Shown here piece after piece: positions 9,983-18,871 of a stretch of 19,496 nt of DNA. Under the pieces are notes generated by a model. The model searched no databases. It was not told the origin of the DNA and saw only the letters and a program-made list of their open reading frames with translations. The position numbers were made by a program, and so were the translations under genes. The DNA comes from Oehlia diaphana (lineage: Eukaryota > Glomeromycota > Glomeromycetes > Glomerales > Glomeraceae). The DNA lies in contig QZLH01000879.1 in NCBI GenBank assembly GCA_003833135.1, positions 20,939 through 40,434 on the forward strand, written 5' to 3'. Position 1 is the stretch's first letter. Each line of letters starts with the position of its first letter.

Positions 9983-10494
9983 TAGTGATGGCAAAAACAT
10001 GTTTTAAAACAATTTTGGCGGTTTAAAACATGTTTTAAACGTGTTTTAAAACATTAAGCATTTTACCAGCCTTTAGTACGTTATACATATTTGCAGTAAA
10101 AATTTAAGCACTTTATCATATAATATATATTTAGAGTATAGCCAGACCGACTTTGTTGGGAATTTTATTTTGTAATAGCTTAGTGATACTAGTGATCCTC
10201 TACTATTCATTAAATAAAATGTGCACTAACTCTTAAAAAAAAATAATTATATAATATATATTAATTTTAAATCTTATATTTCATCAAATGATCTTTTAAT
10301 CGATCAATTAAATCAATAACTACACTTTTGACGAGGTGTTTTGCGTAACTTTTTCAAAGTGCTTACGGACTACGGGAATTACGCAATAATCATGCCGATC
10401 AATGTTTTAAAACAAATAAAAAACGTTTTAAAACAATAAAAAACTGATTTAAATTGTTTTAAAACATCTTGTTTTAAATCACGTGCCATCCCTA
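9983..10494. mobile_element. Non-autonomous hAT element (MITE), 512 bp
   Basis: The terminal inverted repeats are TAGTGATGGCA on the left and TAGGGATGGCA read inward from the right (10 of 11 match), close to the hAT pattern YAGNGATGGC. The element is flanked by a perfect 8-bp duplication (ATTACATT), the size hAT transposases make. Both ends carry clustered subterminal copies of the palindrome GTTTTAAAAC (for example at 10001, 10040-10050, 10405, 10424, 10455), typical binding sites for hAT transposases. There is no transposase frame, so it must depend on an enzyme encoded elsewhere. It lies about 250 bp upstream of the TATA box of the plus-strand F-box gene. Confidence 0.92.
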
Positions 10495-10502
10495 ATTACA
10501 TT
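10495..10502. repeat. Right target site duplication of hAT element
   Basis: ATTACATT, an exact copy of 9975-9982. Confidence 0.9.
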
Positions 10503-10746
10503 AAATGTTCAAAAATTATTGTTCTTCAATGTGATGAAGTAATCTGTAATTATATATCATCATTTCTTAATAAATTTATTAAACATTTATGTCAAACAAA
10601 TATTATTATTATCAAAATTAGTCAATTAAACTGAGTAATACTTAGTAAATATGATCATTTATGATTCATGTGTCATGCGTGTTATGATTCATCATTGCTA
10701 TAACATATCAGATATTTATGATATGATAAAACTGTGATATGGTAAG

Positions 10747-10754
10747 TATAAAAA
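10747..10754 (+). promoter_or_regulatory. TATA box of plus-strand F-box gene
   Basis: TATAAAAA, followed by a 19-nt pyrimidine-only tract up to 10779 apart from its flanks. Transcription would start about 30 nt downstream, near 10780, which would leave a leader of about 70 nt made almost wholly of the tandem repeat at 10782-10847. Confidence 0.55.
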
Positions 10755-10781
10755 TGGCCACTTCTCTTTTTCTTTCTTCAA

Positions 10782-10847
10782 AATAACATATGCTCAAATA
10801 ACATATGCTCAAAAGTAATAACATATGCTCAAAAGTATAACATATTA
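10782..10847 (+). repeat. Leader tandem repeat with upstream ATGs
   Basis: AATAACATATGCTCAAA is repeated three times with slight length changes, plus a partial fourth copy (ATAACATATTAT). Each full copy carries an ATG. The first (10790) opens a 3-codon frame, the second (10805) an 11-codon frame ending at 10840, and the third (10825) is in frame with the F-box protein, adding nine residues. Confidence 0.75.
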
Positions 10848-10851
10848 TAAC

Positions 10852-12486
10852 ATGGCATGCTCGAAAGTATTTTCAGAAAATTTACGTGAATTAACAGATG
10901 AAATTATACAGTATTTTAGATATGATTATTCGACATTATATTCATGTATATTGGTCAACAGATCATGGTGTCGTTTAGCTATCCCATTATTATGGGAAGA
11001 TCCATTTTCAGTTCCTACTCAAAATTATCAAGTTATTGAAATTCTATTGGTTAATTTAAACGAAAAAGATAAAGCACATTTAATTGAACATGGGATTATT
11101 AAAATTTTATTTTCTCCAAATACTTTATTTAATTATCCTAGTTTTATTAAATGTTTAAGTACACAGAATATTAGATTTTCAATCGATAATTTCGCCACTT
11201 CTGGAAAATCTGAAATTTATAAGTCATTATTTAAAACGTTCATTGAGAATGAAGTAAATTTATATTCTTTTGAATTTATATTAGATGTAAGTATGGATTA
11301 TGAATATTTCAATTATACTTTGGAATTGATTTTACAAAATCCTTTTATTATTCATAATATCAGAAATTTGGTAATTCATATTTATAGATCTGTTAGATCT
11401 GACAGAATGAATAATATAATTCCTTTTTTAGAATTTTTATGTTCTAATTGTAATTCAATCTCATCAATTCATTTTTTACTTAATACTGAAATTCCATTAA
11501 TTGAAAAATACTTATCAAATATTATTACTTTACAACAAAATCTCAGAACTATTTCATTTGGATATGATAATCCTCTTTATAATTCACTGTTGTCATTTAA
11601 TAATTTTTCGAATACTTTAAACACGATTATATTTTATTATGTTGATTTTAATAATATTACTATTTTAACTGAAGTTTTCAACCAATTGAATGTTTTAGAA
11701 TCAATTCATATCATTTATTGTTCATCTCTTGATTCAAACTTTATTCATCAAATTATCAATACTGTAAATCCAATCAAATTGAAATCTTTGTTTTTGTCAG
11801 AAATAATACAGATTGAATTATTACGATTATTATTACAAAAATCTGGTAATTATTTAGAAAATTTTGAATTAGGATTAATGGAAAATGAATTAAAACAACA
11901 AATACTTGAATTAATTTTAAATTATTGTACAAATGTTAGATATTTAAATATAGTTATATTTGATAAAATTGATATTCATCCAATATTTAACTTAATTGAT
12001 AATAATTTGAAAAATATTAATTATCTTATTATTGAACATAATTTTATTGAATCATATGATTCTGGTAAATTTTGTTCAATAATATTACAAAATTTAGGAC
12101 AAATTCTTCCTTCTAAATTAGAATATTTACGTTTGGATCTCAATTTTAATTTAAATGATTTGGAAATATTTTTGAAAGAATCTCAGAATACTTTTATTAA
12201 AAAATTATCAATTAAAAAAACAACAATCATGGAAAAAAAAGGTGTAGATAGTATTTTATCATGTATAAAGAAATATATTATGAAAAAGAAAAGGGTTGAA
12301 TATTTGGCTATTAATGTAATTTTTCATAATAATGATGGAATTGAAATTGAAGATTTATATTCTTTAAAATATGAAGTAGATGAATTTAAATTACATGATA
12401 TTATTGTTCGAAATTATGATGATTTATATATTCAAGCTTTTGATTTTGTAAATAATGATAAGATATGCAAAAGTTATGATTATTAA
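10852..12486 (+). CDS. F-box protein, 544 aa
   Basis: Intronless. I prefer the ATG at 10852 over the in-frame ATG at 10825 because the protein then begins MACSKVF, matching MTCSKLF of the paralogue at 7999, and because the earlier ATG lies in a leader repeat. Residues 5-50 are the F-box (LRELTDEIIQYF, TLYSCILVNRSWCRLAIPLLW), which would dock on Skp1 in an SCF ubiquitin ligase. The C-terminal part has irregular leucine-rich segments and is probably substrate-binding. Residues about 253-303 (NTLNTIIFYYVDFNNITIL and onward) are nearly identical to the paralogue, while other parts are far more diverged and the acidic insert is absent. It is divergently oriented to that paralogue. The substrate is unknown. 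A TATA box at 10747 and the leader upstream ATGs suggest translational damping. Confidence 0.9.
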   Translation: MACSKVFSENLRELTDEIIQYFRYDYSTLYSCILVNRSWCRLAIPLLWEDPFSVPTQNYQVIEILLVNLNEKDKAHLIEHGIIKILFSPNTLFNYPSFIKCLSTQNIRFSIDNFATSGKSEIYKSLFKTFIENEVNLYSFEFILDVSMDYEYFNYTLELILQNPFIIHNIRNLVIHIYRSVRSDRMNNIIPFLEFLCSNCNSISSIHFLLNTEIPLIEKYLSNIITLQQNLRTISFGYDNPLYNSLLSFNNFSNTLNTIIFYYVDFNNITILTEVFNQLNVLESIHIIYCSSLDSNFIHQIINTVNPIKLKSLFLSEIIQIELLRLLLQKSGNYLENFELGLMENELKQQILELILNYCTNVRYLNIVIFDKIDIHPIFNLIDNNLKNINYLIIEHNFIESYDSGKFCSIILQNLGQILPSKLEYLRLDLNFNLNDLEIFLKESQNTFIKKLSIKKTTIMEKKGVDSILSCIKKYIMKKKRVEYLAINVIFHNNDGIEIEDLYSLKYEVDEFKLHDIIVRNYDDLYIQAFDFVNNDKICKSYDY

Positions 12487-13615
12487 AAGCTATTATAATT
12501 ATTTCATTTCAAATTAATGATTTGTCAAAAATGTTTATGTTCAATAATAAGATAGATACAGCAAATATTTTCATTAGGACCATTTGAAAAAAAAAAAAAT
12601 ATTGAAAATTCTGAGAATTATTATCAAGTAATAATTGTAATGGCTTATTTTAAATAGAGATATTTTATTTTATTTTATTGAAAGAAGTGTGGCTAAGTTG
12701 GTTAATATAGAAACTAAATATTAAATGTAAAAAAAAGTCTTAAAATGTAGTGATTTTGCAATTGCATGATTTATAATCATTTTTGTAACTTATAACAATA
12801 AGAAATAAGCAGTTATGATTAAATAATACTAAGCCACAGTTTTCATTCCAAAAAGGGTGTATTCTCAGGGTAATTTAGGATTGTGTAAAATTCCTAAGAA
12901 TTAGGAAATTTTTTTAGGAAAAATACATGATTATGTTATGATTAATTTCAAAATTATTAGTAAGAAATTTCTAAAAATAAAACATTTTGAAGTATCTACT
13001 CCACATCATGATGATTATTGTTTTTTTAATAGATTATTTATTTAGGTGATTGCACACCTGAGTCGAGCATTAACTACAGTAGTGTATTAACTAGTGAGTC
13101 ATTTACTTCCCTTTCCACCAGAGAAATAGGCTTTTTCATTAACGCTACTTTCTGATTTACATTTTACATCTCCTGTAGTCATTATTGATAATGTATTTCT
13201 CTGTAAAATAAAATAAAGAATAAAAACAAAAGTATTCTATGATTTTACGTTATATCACATATTTTTTCTTTGAAATTTTCTTTGTTTTTTTTTTGTTACC
13301 AAATTTTTATTCTAATTTAATTATTCTTATTTTTTAAAAACTTGCGTAAGTTTTTTTTTTTTAAAAAAAAATACCTGCTACGTTGTAACAGGATAAATCA
13401 ATATGATGAAATTTCTGGTATATATTTAAAAAATTAATTATTACATAATTTATTTATAATTCGATTATAATATGAGCAAAAAATAAAATTGATTAATATT
13501 TACCATATTAAATAAGATAAAATTATAATAATTAATAATAAAGACCAACTAATCTTTTAGTGTTTTCAAATATTCAGTATTTATGACAAATCAACAAAAC
13601 ATTTTACTCTGCTAT
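12487..13615. other. AT-rich intergenic stretch
   Basis: This is the region between the 3' ends of the plus-strand F-box gene and the minus-strand BTB/TLD gene. An imperfect inverted pair AGTGTGGCT (12686-12694) and AGCCACAGT (12832-12840) bounds about 155 bp and might be a small element. No exon-like coding block is seen. Confidence 0.4.
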
Positions 13616-15268
13616 TTATATGTCAATTTTAAATAATTCAAATTCTAAATAGTTTGAATTATCAATTTTACTGATCTGTTTTTCATAAGCTAGATAAGTT
13701 CTATTTTCACAACTGATTCTTAATTTATTATTAATACTTTGCCATAAACTTAGTTCATCAATACCAAATGATGGACCTTTACTATATCCATCAATATTAC
13801 GTATAGCTTTCTTTTCATCCTTTACGCGACTTAAAATGCAATTTTCAATATTTTCATTATCAAAGGAGAATATAAAACTATCTTTAGTAATACCATAATT
13901 ACCACCAAATTTCCATCCAATTGGATTATATCCTCCAAGAATTTCGTTACTACCTTCAACTTTAACTAATGTTACAGTATGAAGTTGATCTAATGGAACT
14001 TTTTAAACCTGTTAAACACTCCACTAGAACCATCACGAGAATCACGATATAATAATATGAATTCATGTGAAGTAGTCAGTTTATCTGTAATTTCTAATCT
14101 ATCAATCCATTTTGAGATTATTTCAGCATGTTGGAGGTGTAATTATCTTAGAATCAATATTTTTAATCTTGTTAGTAGTTGAAACTTTTTGCTTGTTCAA
14201 TAAATTATTATCATATCCCATTAATCGTCCTGTAGAAGTAGTACCTGATGCAAATGATATATATTCTTGTGACTCGTTATCGCTAATTGTAACTCTAGGA
14301 ATTTCTAATGTAGGTTTTTGTTTTGAAATAGATATACGAGGTAATGATTCCTTGCTGTCATCATCCAAAAAATAATTTAGTAAATCATTATATAATTCCT
14401 TTGGTAAGATTTTTTTGTAAGACTTTACTTTCTTCATAAATTCCTTTGAAGTTAAATTACGAAACCTAATAAAAGGAATATAATGATGTAAAGTATTCTT
14501 TAAAGTATTAAAATCATCTTTTGAAAAGCTTGTAGGATCAGAAGAGAGTTCTGGATTTTGAGCGAGTCCCCATTTAATTACGTATTCCCATACTTGAATT
14601 TCTTTCATTTGAAGATTATCATTTTTGATAAGCGTGATTAAAAGTCTTTCCGGAATTGTAGAAAAATTTGGAGAATTAAATATCTTTTCTGGATCTTAGA
14701 AATGAAATCAGTACAATATTTTTGAAGTTTTAAGAAAGAATCGTCTTCAAAGCTTGTTTGATATACTAAATCAAAATTTTGTTCCAACCAGTTTGCTTTG
14801 TTTTTAATTAAAAAAGATTCTATATAAGGAATTAATTCTTGAAGGTTAAGTTTGCTAGCAATAACCAGGATTTCAATGACATCTGCAATATCATCATATT
14901 CTTCCAAAGAAAGTCTTCCCCCATAAATATATCTGAAAAAAAAATTCGAAACGTTTGTAATTAAAAATAAGAATACTTTTGCGCAAAAATAAAAAAATAT
15001 AAACTTTGTACCTTAATAATATGTGAAAAAAATCGGGAGAAATATTTGGTAATTTAATATTTGTCAAAATTCCATCATTTTCCTTTTTATTAGTTGATAA
15101 AATTCTACGCAAATAAGGAAAACGATAATTTAAAATAACCATATGGGCACGAAATACTTTAACATAAGGGTCACTACCAACTTCAATTGCAATATCATAA
15201 AATTCTTCATCATTTAAAATTTCAAGTAAATTTTTTGATAATTTCGGTAAAAATTTATTATCAGCCAT
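13616..15268 (-). pseudogene. BTB-BACK-TLD protein gene, frameshifted
   Basis: Exon one (15268-15012) encodes a BTB/POZ domain: MADNKFLPKL, EFYDIAIEVG, VFRAHMVILNYR, PYLRRIL. A 79-nt intron (15011-14933, GTACAA...TTTCAG) restores the codon into YIYGGRLSLEEYDD. A BACK-like helical segment follows (LNLQELIPYIESFL, VWEYVIKWGLAQNPEL), then a linker, then a complete TLD domain (AEIISKWIDRL, EILGGYNPIGW, DSFIFSF, GPSFGIDELSLW), stopping at 13616. The frame is broken three times: near 14695 (one base short, AAGAT where AAGGAT would fit), near 14137-14133 (one base extra in CCTCC), and in the A5 run at 14004-14000. BTB proteins of this type can serve as Cul3 ligase adaptors, and TLD domains are linked to oxidative stress protection. 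Either a young pseudogene or assembly indels; each break is at a short homopolymer. Confidence 0.85.
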
Positions 15269-15355
15269 TATAATCTTGAAAGAAAAGGGTGAGAAAATTT
15301 TTGGTCAAACTTTTTTTTTCGGTCAAAATTACCTCCGTAAAGTAAATTAATACAA

Positions 15356-15498
15356 GATCAGAGATGTGCAAACAACAGAGATCATACGTTCCACAAATTG
15401 CATTTTGACCAACATTTTATCATGTGCTTTTTTAGACCTCCTGCGTAACATTTCAGATCGCATTAAATTTAACTGGAAATGTTGTCTATTATAACTTA
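15356..15498 (-). other. Possible coding relic upstream of BTB/TLD gene
   Basis: The minus-strand frame ending at 15347 reads, within this interval, as a basic, helix-like stretch (MLRRRSKKAHDKMLVKMQF). It is GC-richer than its flanks. There is no recognisable domain, and it abuts the TIR element at 15499. Weak evidence; it could be part of a dispersed repeat. Confidence 0.2.
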
Positions 15499-15580
15499 CC
15501 CTATAAAAAAGTTTCAGAAAAATGATCACATGTCTGATTTTCTTCGGAATAAAAATTTTTCCGGAATTTTTTTTATAGGG
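15499..15580. mobile_element. Short TIR element, 82 bp
   Basis: CCCTATAAAAAA at 15499-15510 is perfectly inverted at 15569-15580 (TTTTTTATAGGG), flanked on both sides by TTA (15496-15498 and 15581-15583). The interior carries TTCGGAAT and TTCCGGAATT palindromic pieces. Same boundary motif as the elements at 1495 and 18547. It lies about 230 bp upstream of the start codon of the BTB/TLD gene. Confidence 0.6.
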
Positions 15581-15583
15581 TTA

Positions 15584-17400
15584 AATGACAAAACTTTAAT
15601 CGCGCACATATTTTTTTTTATTTCTGTATAACATTTATTTTTGGATAAAGCACTTTATTTTCATCTTTACTAATTTTAAATAAAAAAAAGCAAAATATTT
15701 ATTACTGTAAATTTTTCAAACAGACAAAATTTTAGAAGTTTTTTAAATTAGAAAACAAATTTTTTGACTCACAACTTATCCATTAATATTTTTTAACTTA
15801 AACTTAATACAAGCATAATAAGAAATATTGATGAATAAAACGTGTTTTATAATTTGCCAAATATTGAAGTAACTTTTTTTTCATTTTACGATAGAATTTA
15901 TCCGAATAGCTGCTTTAATAGTAAAATTTTTTTCTCATAAAAATACATAAATTTTCGTCGTTAAATTGTATATTTTACTTGAAAATATCTTTAAAAATTT
16001 AGCCTTTAAAGATTTCGTATAATACAAAGGACAGAAATGATTATCGAAGAGGAAATAAATAAATAATATGTAAAATTATGGTTGTCAAAATCATGGAATT
16101 TATATTTAATCATCATACCAGTCATGTGTACTCTATACCTCATTTGAAGATGGAATTAGGATATCAGATATTTTATTTATTTTTTACGAATATATGATAT
16201 ATCGGATCTTATCGAAGGGTTAGCTATCAATTCATTCAAAGATTAATGTTTTTTAATTTAAAATCTAATATAATATTTAAATTTTAAAAATTACCAACAA
16301 TTGATACTTCTATTGAAAAAGGTTTTGGCGCATTTATTGATTTACAATATAGTATAATAAAGCATTTAAGAATTCTAAAGATTGTCTATTTCAAGATATC
16401 CCAATTATTAAATACGAAAAAACAAAATTATATTTATTTGTATGATATTTACATATTTATTGGACAATAAAAAAGAATTCAACAAGTTTAGATTTGAAAA
16501 GGTACTATTTGTGCTCTGGAAATTAAATAAGAGGTTTTATAGTGCAACGACAGCTTCTGCCACTCTGTACATCACAAGACTTAAGTTCATTTCTTATAAT
16601 CATAAAATTTACAATTTAACAAAAAGTTTATTCTTTATTATGTAAGAATATGTCATTATAACACAGTTATTTATTAAACATAAAATAAAATGATCATATA
16701 AAATTGTGAATATGATATTAAATAATTATTAACATTGAAAATATTTATTAAAAGTGAAACTAAAAGTAAAAGGACCAAAAGAAAAATGGGAAGTGGAGGA
16801 ACTCCCGTACTAAATCAAAAGGTTGGGGTTTATAATAATTTCCATGTTGATCCTTTGATCAACGTAAATAATAATTATTACATCATTATACTATTAGGAT
16901 GATCTTCATTTCCGATTTAAATTACTTCGGACTATTAATGTTACACAAAATATAGGCGATCTAATTTACTAATTTCCGAAGTAGAAATTTAATCCCAAAA
17001 TTATGGCACTACAATAGTTTGAATTGAAATAATGAAACCCAAGTAACTATTAATTATGAAAAAAAAAACCAAAGAAAATAAAACAAAATAATCGAAAAAT
17101 AATGAAATGTAATAATCGAAAAAAAAAATAAAAATAAAGAAATGAAATTAAATTAAATGAAAAGAAATAAAAAATAAATAAACTTTACATAAGAAAATTA
17201 AAGTTGAACTTTCATTTGTAAAAGCTAAATTTTTTACTCTCAATTTATAAAATAATCATACTCTTATTGATAAGGACCATTTGGTTATGTTAAAAAATTT
17301 ATAGTAATGTTAGATTAAAGCTTATTTAATAATTTAAAATTAAATATTTGGCTTAGCCATATAAAGAATAAAAAATGAGTTATCATTCGAACATTGAAGT
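15584..17400. other. AT-rich stretch with no clear gene
   Basis: Includes a 7-bp stem hairpin GTTGATC/GATCAAC at 16846-16863 and an A/G-rich tract at 17045-17180 with repeated AATAATCGAAAAA and GAAATGAAAT. A 67-codon frame at 16442-16645 and a short K/E-rich frame near 16756-16812 have no supporting features. Confidence 0.4.
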
Positions 17401-17410
17401 AAAATAAAAA

Positions 17411-17483
17411 ATAGAAGGATTGTTGTTGAATATCATTTTGCTGATAAATAGGATACTGGACTTGTTGCTGAATCTGTTGTTGA
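17411..17483 (-). other. Glutamine-rich coding relic
   Basis: One minus-strand frame reads as a run of CAA/CAG codons encoding QQQIQQQVQYPIYQQNDIQ and a little more, followed by non-coding-like sequence. Mixed CAA and CAG use with other residues between looks like a low-complexity protein tail rather than a pure triplet repeat. It is not linked in frame to the upstream fragment ending at 17491. Confidence 0.3.
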
Positions 17484-17490
17484 ATTAGGA

Positions 17491-17600
17491 TTATAAATTA
17501 TAATGACGTGACAATTGGTAATCAGGAGTATGAGATAGATTAATTCTATCATTCAAGAGTCTCGCATTTTCTAATGGGTGTAATTCGATATATTGATATG
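17491..17600 (-). pseudogene. Possible C-terminal gene fragment
   Basis: The minus-strand frame reads YAYQYIELHPLENARLLN, then an asparagine- and serine-containing tail to SRHYNL and a stop at 17491. Composition and codon use look coding. Upstream it runs straight into the CGAAA-type repeats (17621 onward), whose translation is repeat-derived (RRN... phrases). I suspect a gene end cut off by insertion of those repeats; product unknown. Confidence 0.3.
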
Positions 17601-17620
17601 CATACGTTTCTCCTAAGTCC

Positions 17621-18068
17621 ATTTCACCGGAGAAATTGTCGCAAAAGCCATTTCGTCGAATGGAATGGACATTTCGCCGAATACTTTTCTCCGAATCATC
17701 CATTTCACCGACACAAAATAGGTCGGTCATTCCGATAATGTTACCGATTGACATTCTATCATTAAAATTCAATTTAATACCATTAAAAAATATTAATAAA
17801 AATTGCTAAAGCTCACCATCACCGTACCAGCATTATGATATACTTTCGGCCAGAATTAAAGATCTAATAAAATACTGGCCAGCATTACATCATAATTTCA
17901 CAACCGGTGATGTTTAGCAATACCCAATATTAATTATTTTAAATAATGTTTTTAGTATCATAACAAAATTTTCGTAAACATCATATGAATATTTGAAAAA
18001 ATATAACTTAAAATTTTTAGTTCGGCGAAAGTAAAAAGTCCTTTGACGAAATTTCGTGTGGCGAATTT
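17621..18068. repeat. Cluster of CGAAA-type motifs with opposed orientation
   Basis: ATTTCRYCGRA occurs at 17621, 17650, 17671 and 17702. The reverse sense (TTCGGCGAAA, TTTGACGAAAT, GGCGAAT) occurs at 18021, 18042 and 18060. The two clusters face each other around the inverted-repeat structure at 17801-17921, as terminal repeat clusters of one element would. No transposase is present. Confidence 0.5.
17801..17921. repeat. Inverted-repeat core, about 121 bp
   Basis: ATTGCTAAA...CATCACCG on the left (17802-17824) pairs with CGGTGATGTTTAGCAAT on the right (17905-17921); the left arm has a 6-nt insertion (GCTCAC). CCAGCATTA occurs twice inside as a direct repeat (17827 and 17879), and GGCCAG also repeats. 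AATATTAAT occurs on both outer sides (17789 and 17926), which might be a 9-bp duplication, but the sequence is so AT-rich that this is weak. Confidence 0.45.
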
Positions 18069-18212
18069 GTAAGATGAATATTTAACTTATTTTATTATGC
18101 ATTTATAAGCAATGTGTATTAAAATAAATTTTTTTTTACGAATTCCACAATTGAACTTATTGATATAAATGATGAAATTATTTTTCAAAATCTTAAAAAA
18201 TTTCATAATTTT

Positions 18213-18382
18213 TCACAATATTAATTTATTTCTTTGACTATATAATTCTCGTTGTATCTTATATCTTAAATCAAATAATTCTTCCCTTGAAAATTCTTCT
18301 CTTTCATTCGTAAACATCTTTTTTATATCATGTATCTTTTCTTCTACATCCAAAATAAAATATACTAAAATATATTTAGGTC
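18213..18382 (-). CDS. Terminal coding exon of an unidentified gene (partial)
   Basis: A TATTTTAG acceptor at 18390-18383, with a CTGAC branch-like motif about 25 nt upstream, opens a frame of 55 codons ending in TGA at 18213. The peptide starts PKYILVYFILDVEEKIHDI and continues as a charged, strongly helical stretch (KKMFTNEREEF, SREELFDLRYKIQREL). The exon begins in the middle of a codon (phase 2). The preceding exon was not found; the presumed intron contains the 21-bp repeats at 18430. It is not in phase with the exon at 19012-18872. Family unknown. A relic is possible. Confidence 0.45.
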
Positions 18383-18429
18383 CTAAAATATATTTTTACA
18401 TTTATAGTCAGGATGCCTTAATTTGAATG

Positions 18430-18492
18430 GCCTAATTAATAAACATAGGTGCCTAATTAATAAACATAGGTGCCTAATTAATAAACATAGGT
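18430..18492. repeat. 21-bp tandem repeat, 3 perfect copies
   Basis: GCCTAATTAATAAACATAGG plus T, three identical copies, with a degenerate partial copy just before (GCCTTAATTTGAATG). Identity between copies suggests recent expansion. It would lie in the intron upstream of the exon ending at 18213. Confidence 0.9.
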
Positions 18493-18546
18493 TCGACCCG
18501 ATTGATCAACGGAATAATATTTTTTTAATTAATTTTTTTAATGACA

Positions 18547-18614
18547 CCCCTGTAAAAAAAAATTCCCGAGCGATGAATGAACATTTTTCTAGTTTCTGAA
18601 AAATTTTTATAGGG
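18547..18614. mobile_element. Possible short TIR element, 68 bp
   Basis: CCCCTGTAAAAAAAAATTC on the left and GAAAAATTTTTATAGGG on the right are inverted copies with a few mismatches. ACA flanks both ends (18544-18546 and 18615-18617) if the extra C on the left is counted in the element. The ends match those at 1495 and 15499. A 44-codon minus-strand frame crosses it, so the element reading is not certain. Confidence 0.4.
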
Positions 18615-18871
18615 ACAGCGTAATGCAATTTATTAATCAGATTTCGTGGAATTATTAATTAATCGATCAATGAAAAAATAATTAAATGTTACCTTATAAA
18701 ACGAAATGAATTAAATTTATTTAATATTTGTGCTCATTGTGTAATAAATATCTAAAAAAGCACCATTTTTGTTTTTTTATTATAAAATAAAATCGGACAA
18801 AACGGTCTTTTTTGGACTTTTTTAATAGGATTAAATATCTATATTTAATAGAAAAAAAATAATTATCATAC

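Noticed and set aside
12686..12740. Possible tRNA (perfect box A TGGCTAAGTTGGTTAA)
   Set aside because: No box B or T-arm follows within 100 nt and no acceptor stem pairs, so a cloverleaf cannot be drawn.
14112..14375. 87-codon plus-strand frame
   Set aside because: It is the antisense shadow of the BTB/TLD linker region.
16442..16645. 67-codon plus-strand frame
   Set aside because: No recognisable domain, no splice context and average AT-rich composition; chance cannot be excluded.
17491..17772. 93-codon minus-strand frame taken as one gene
   Set aside because: Its N-terminal two thirds is translation of the CGAAA-type repeats; only the last part (17491-17600) looks like gene sequence.
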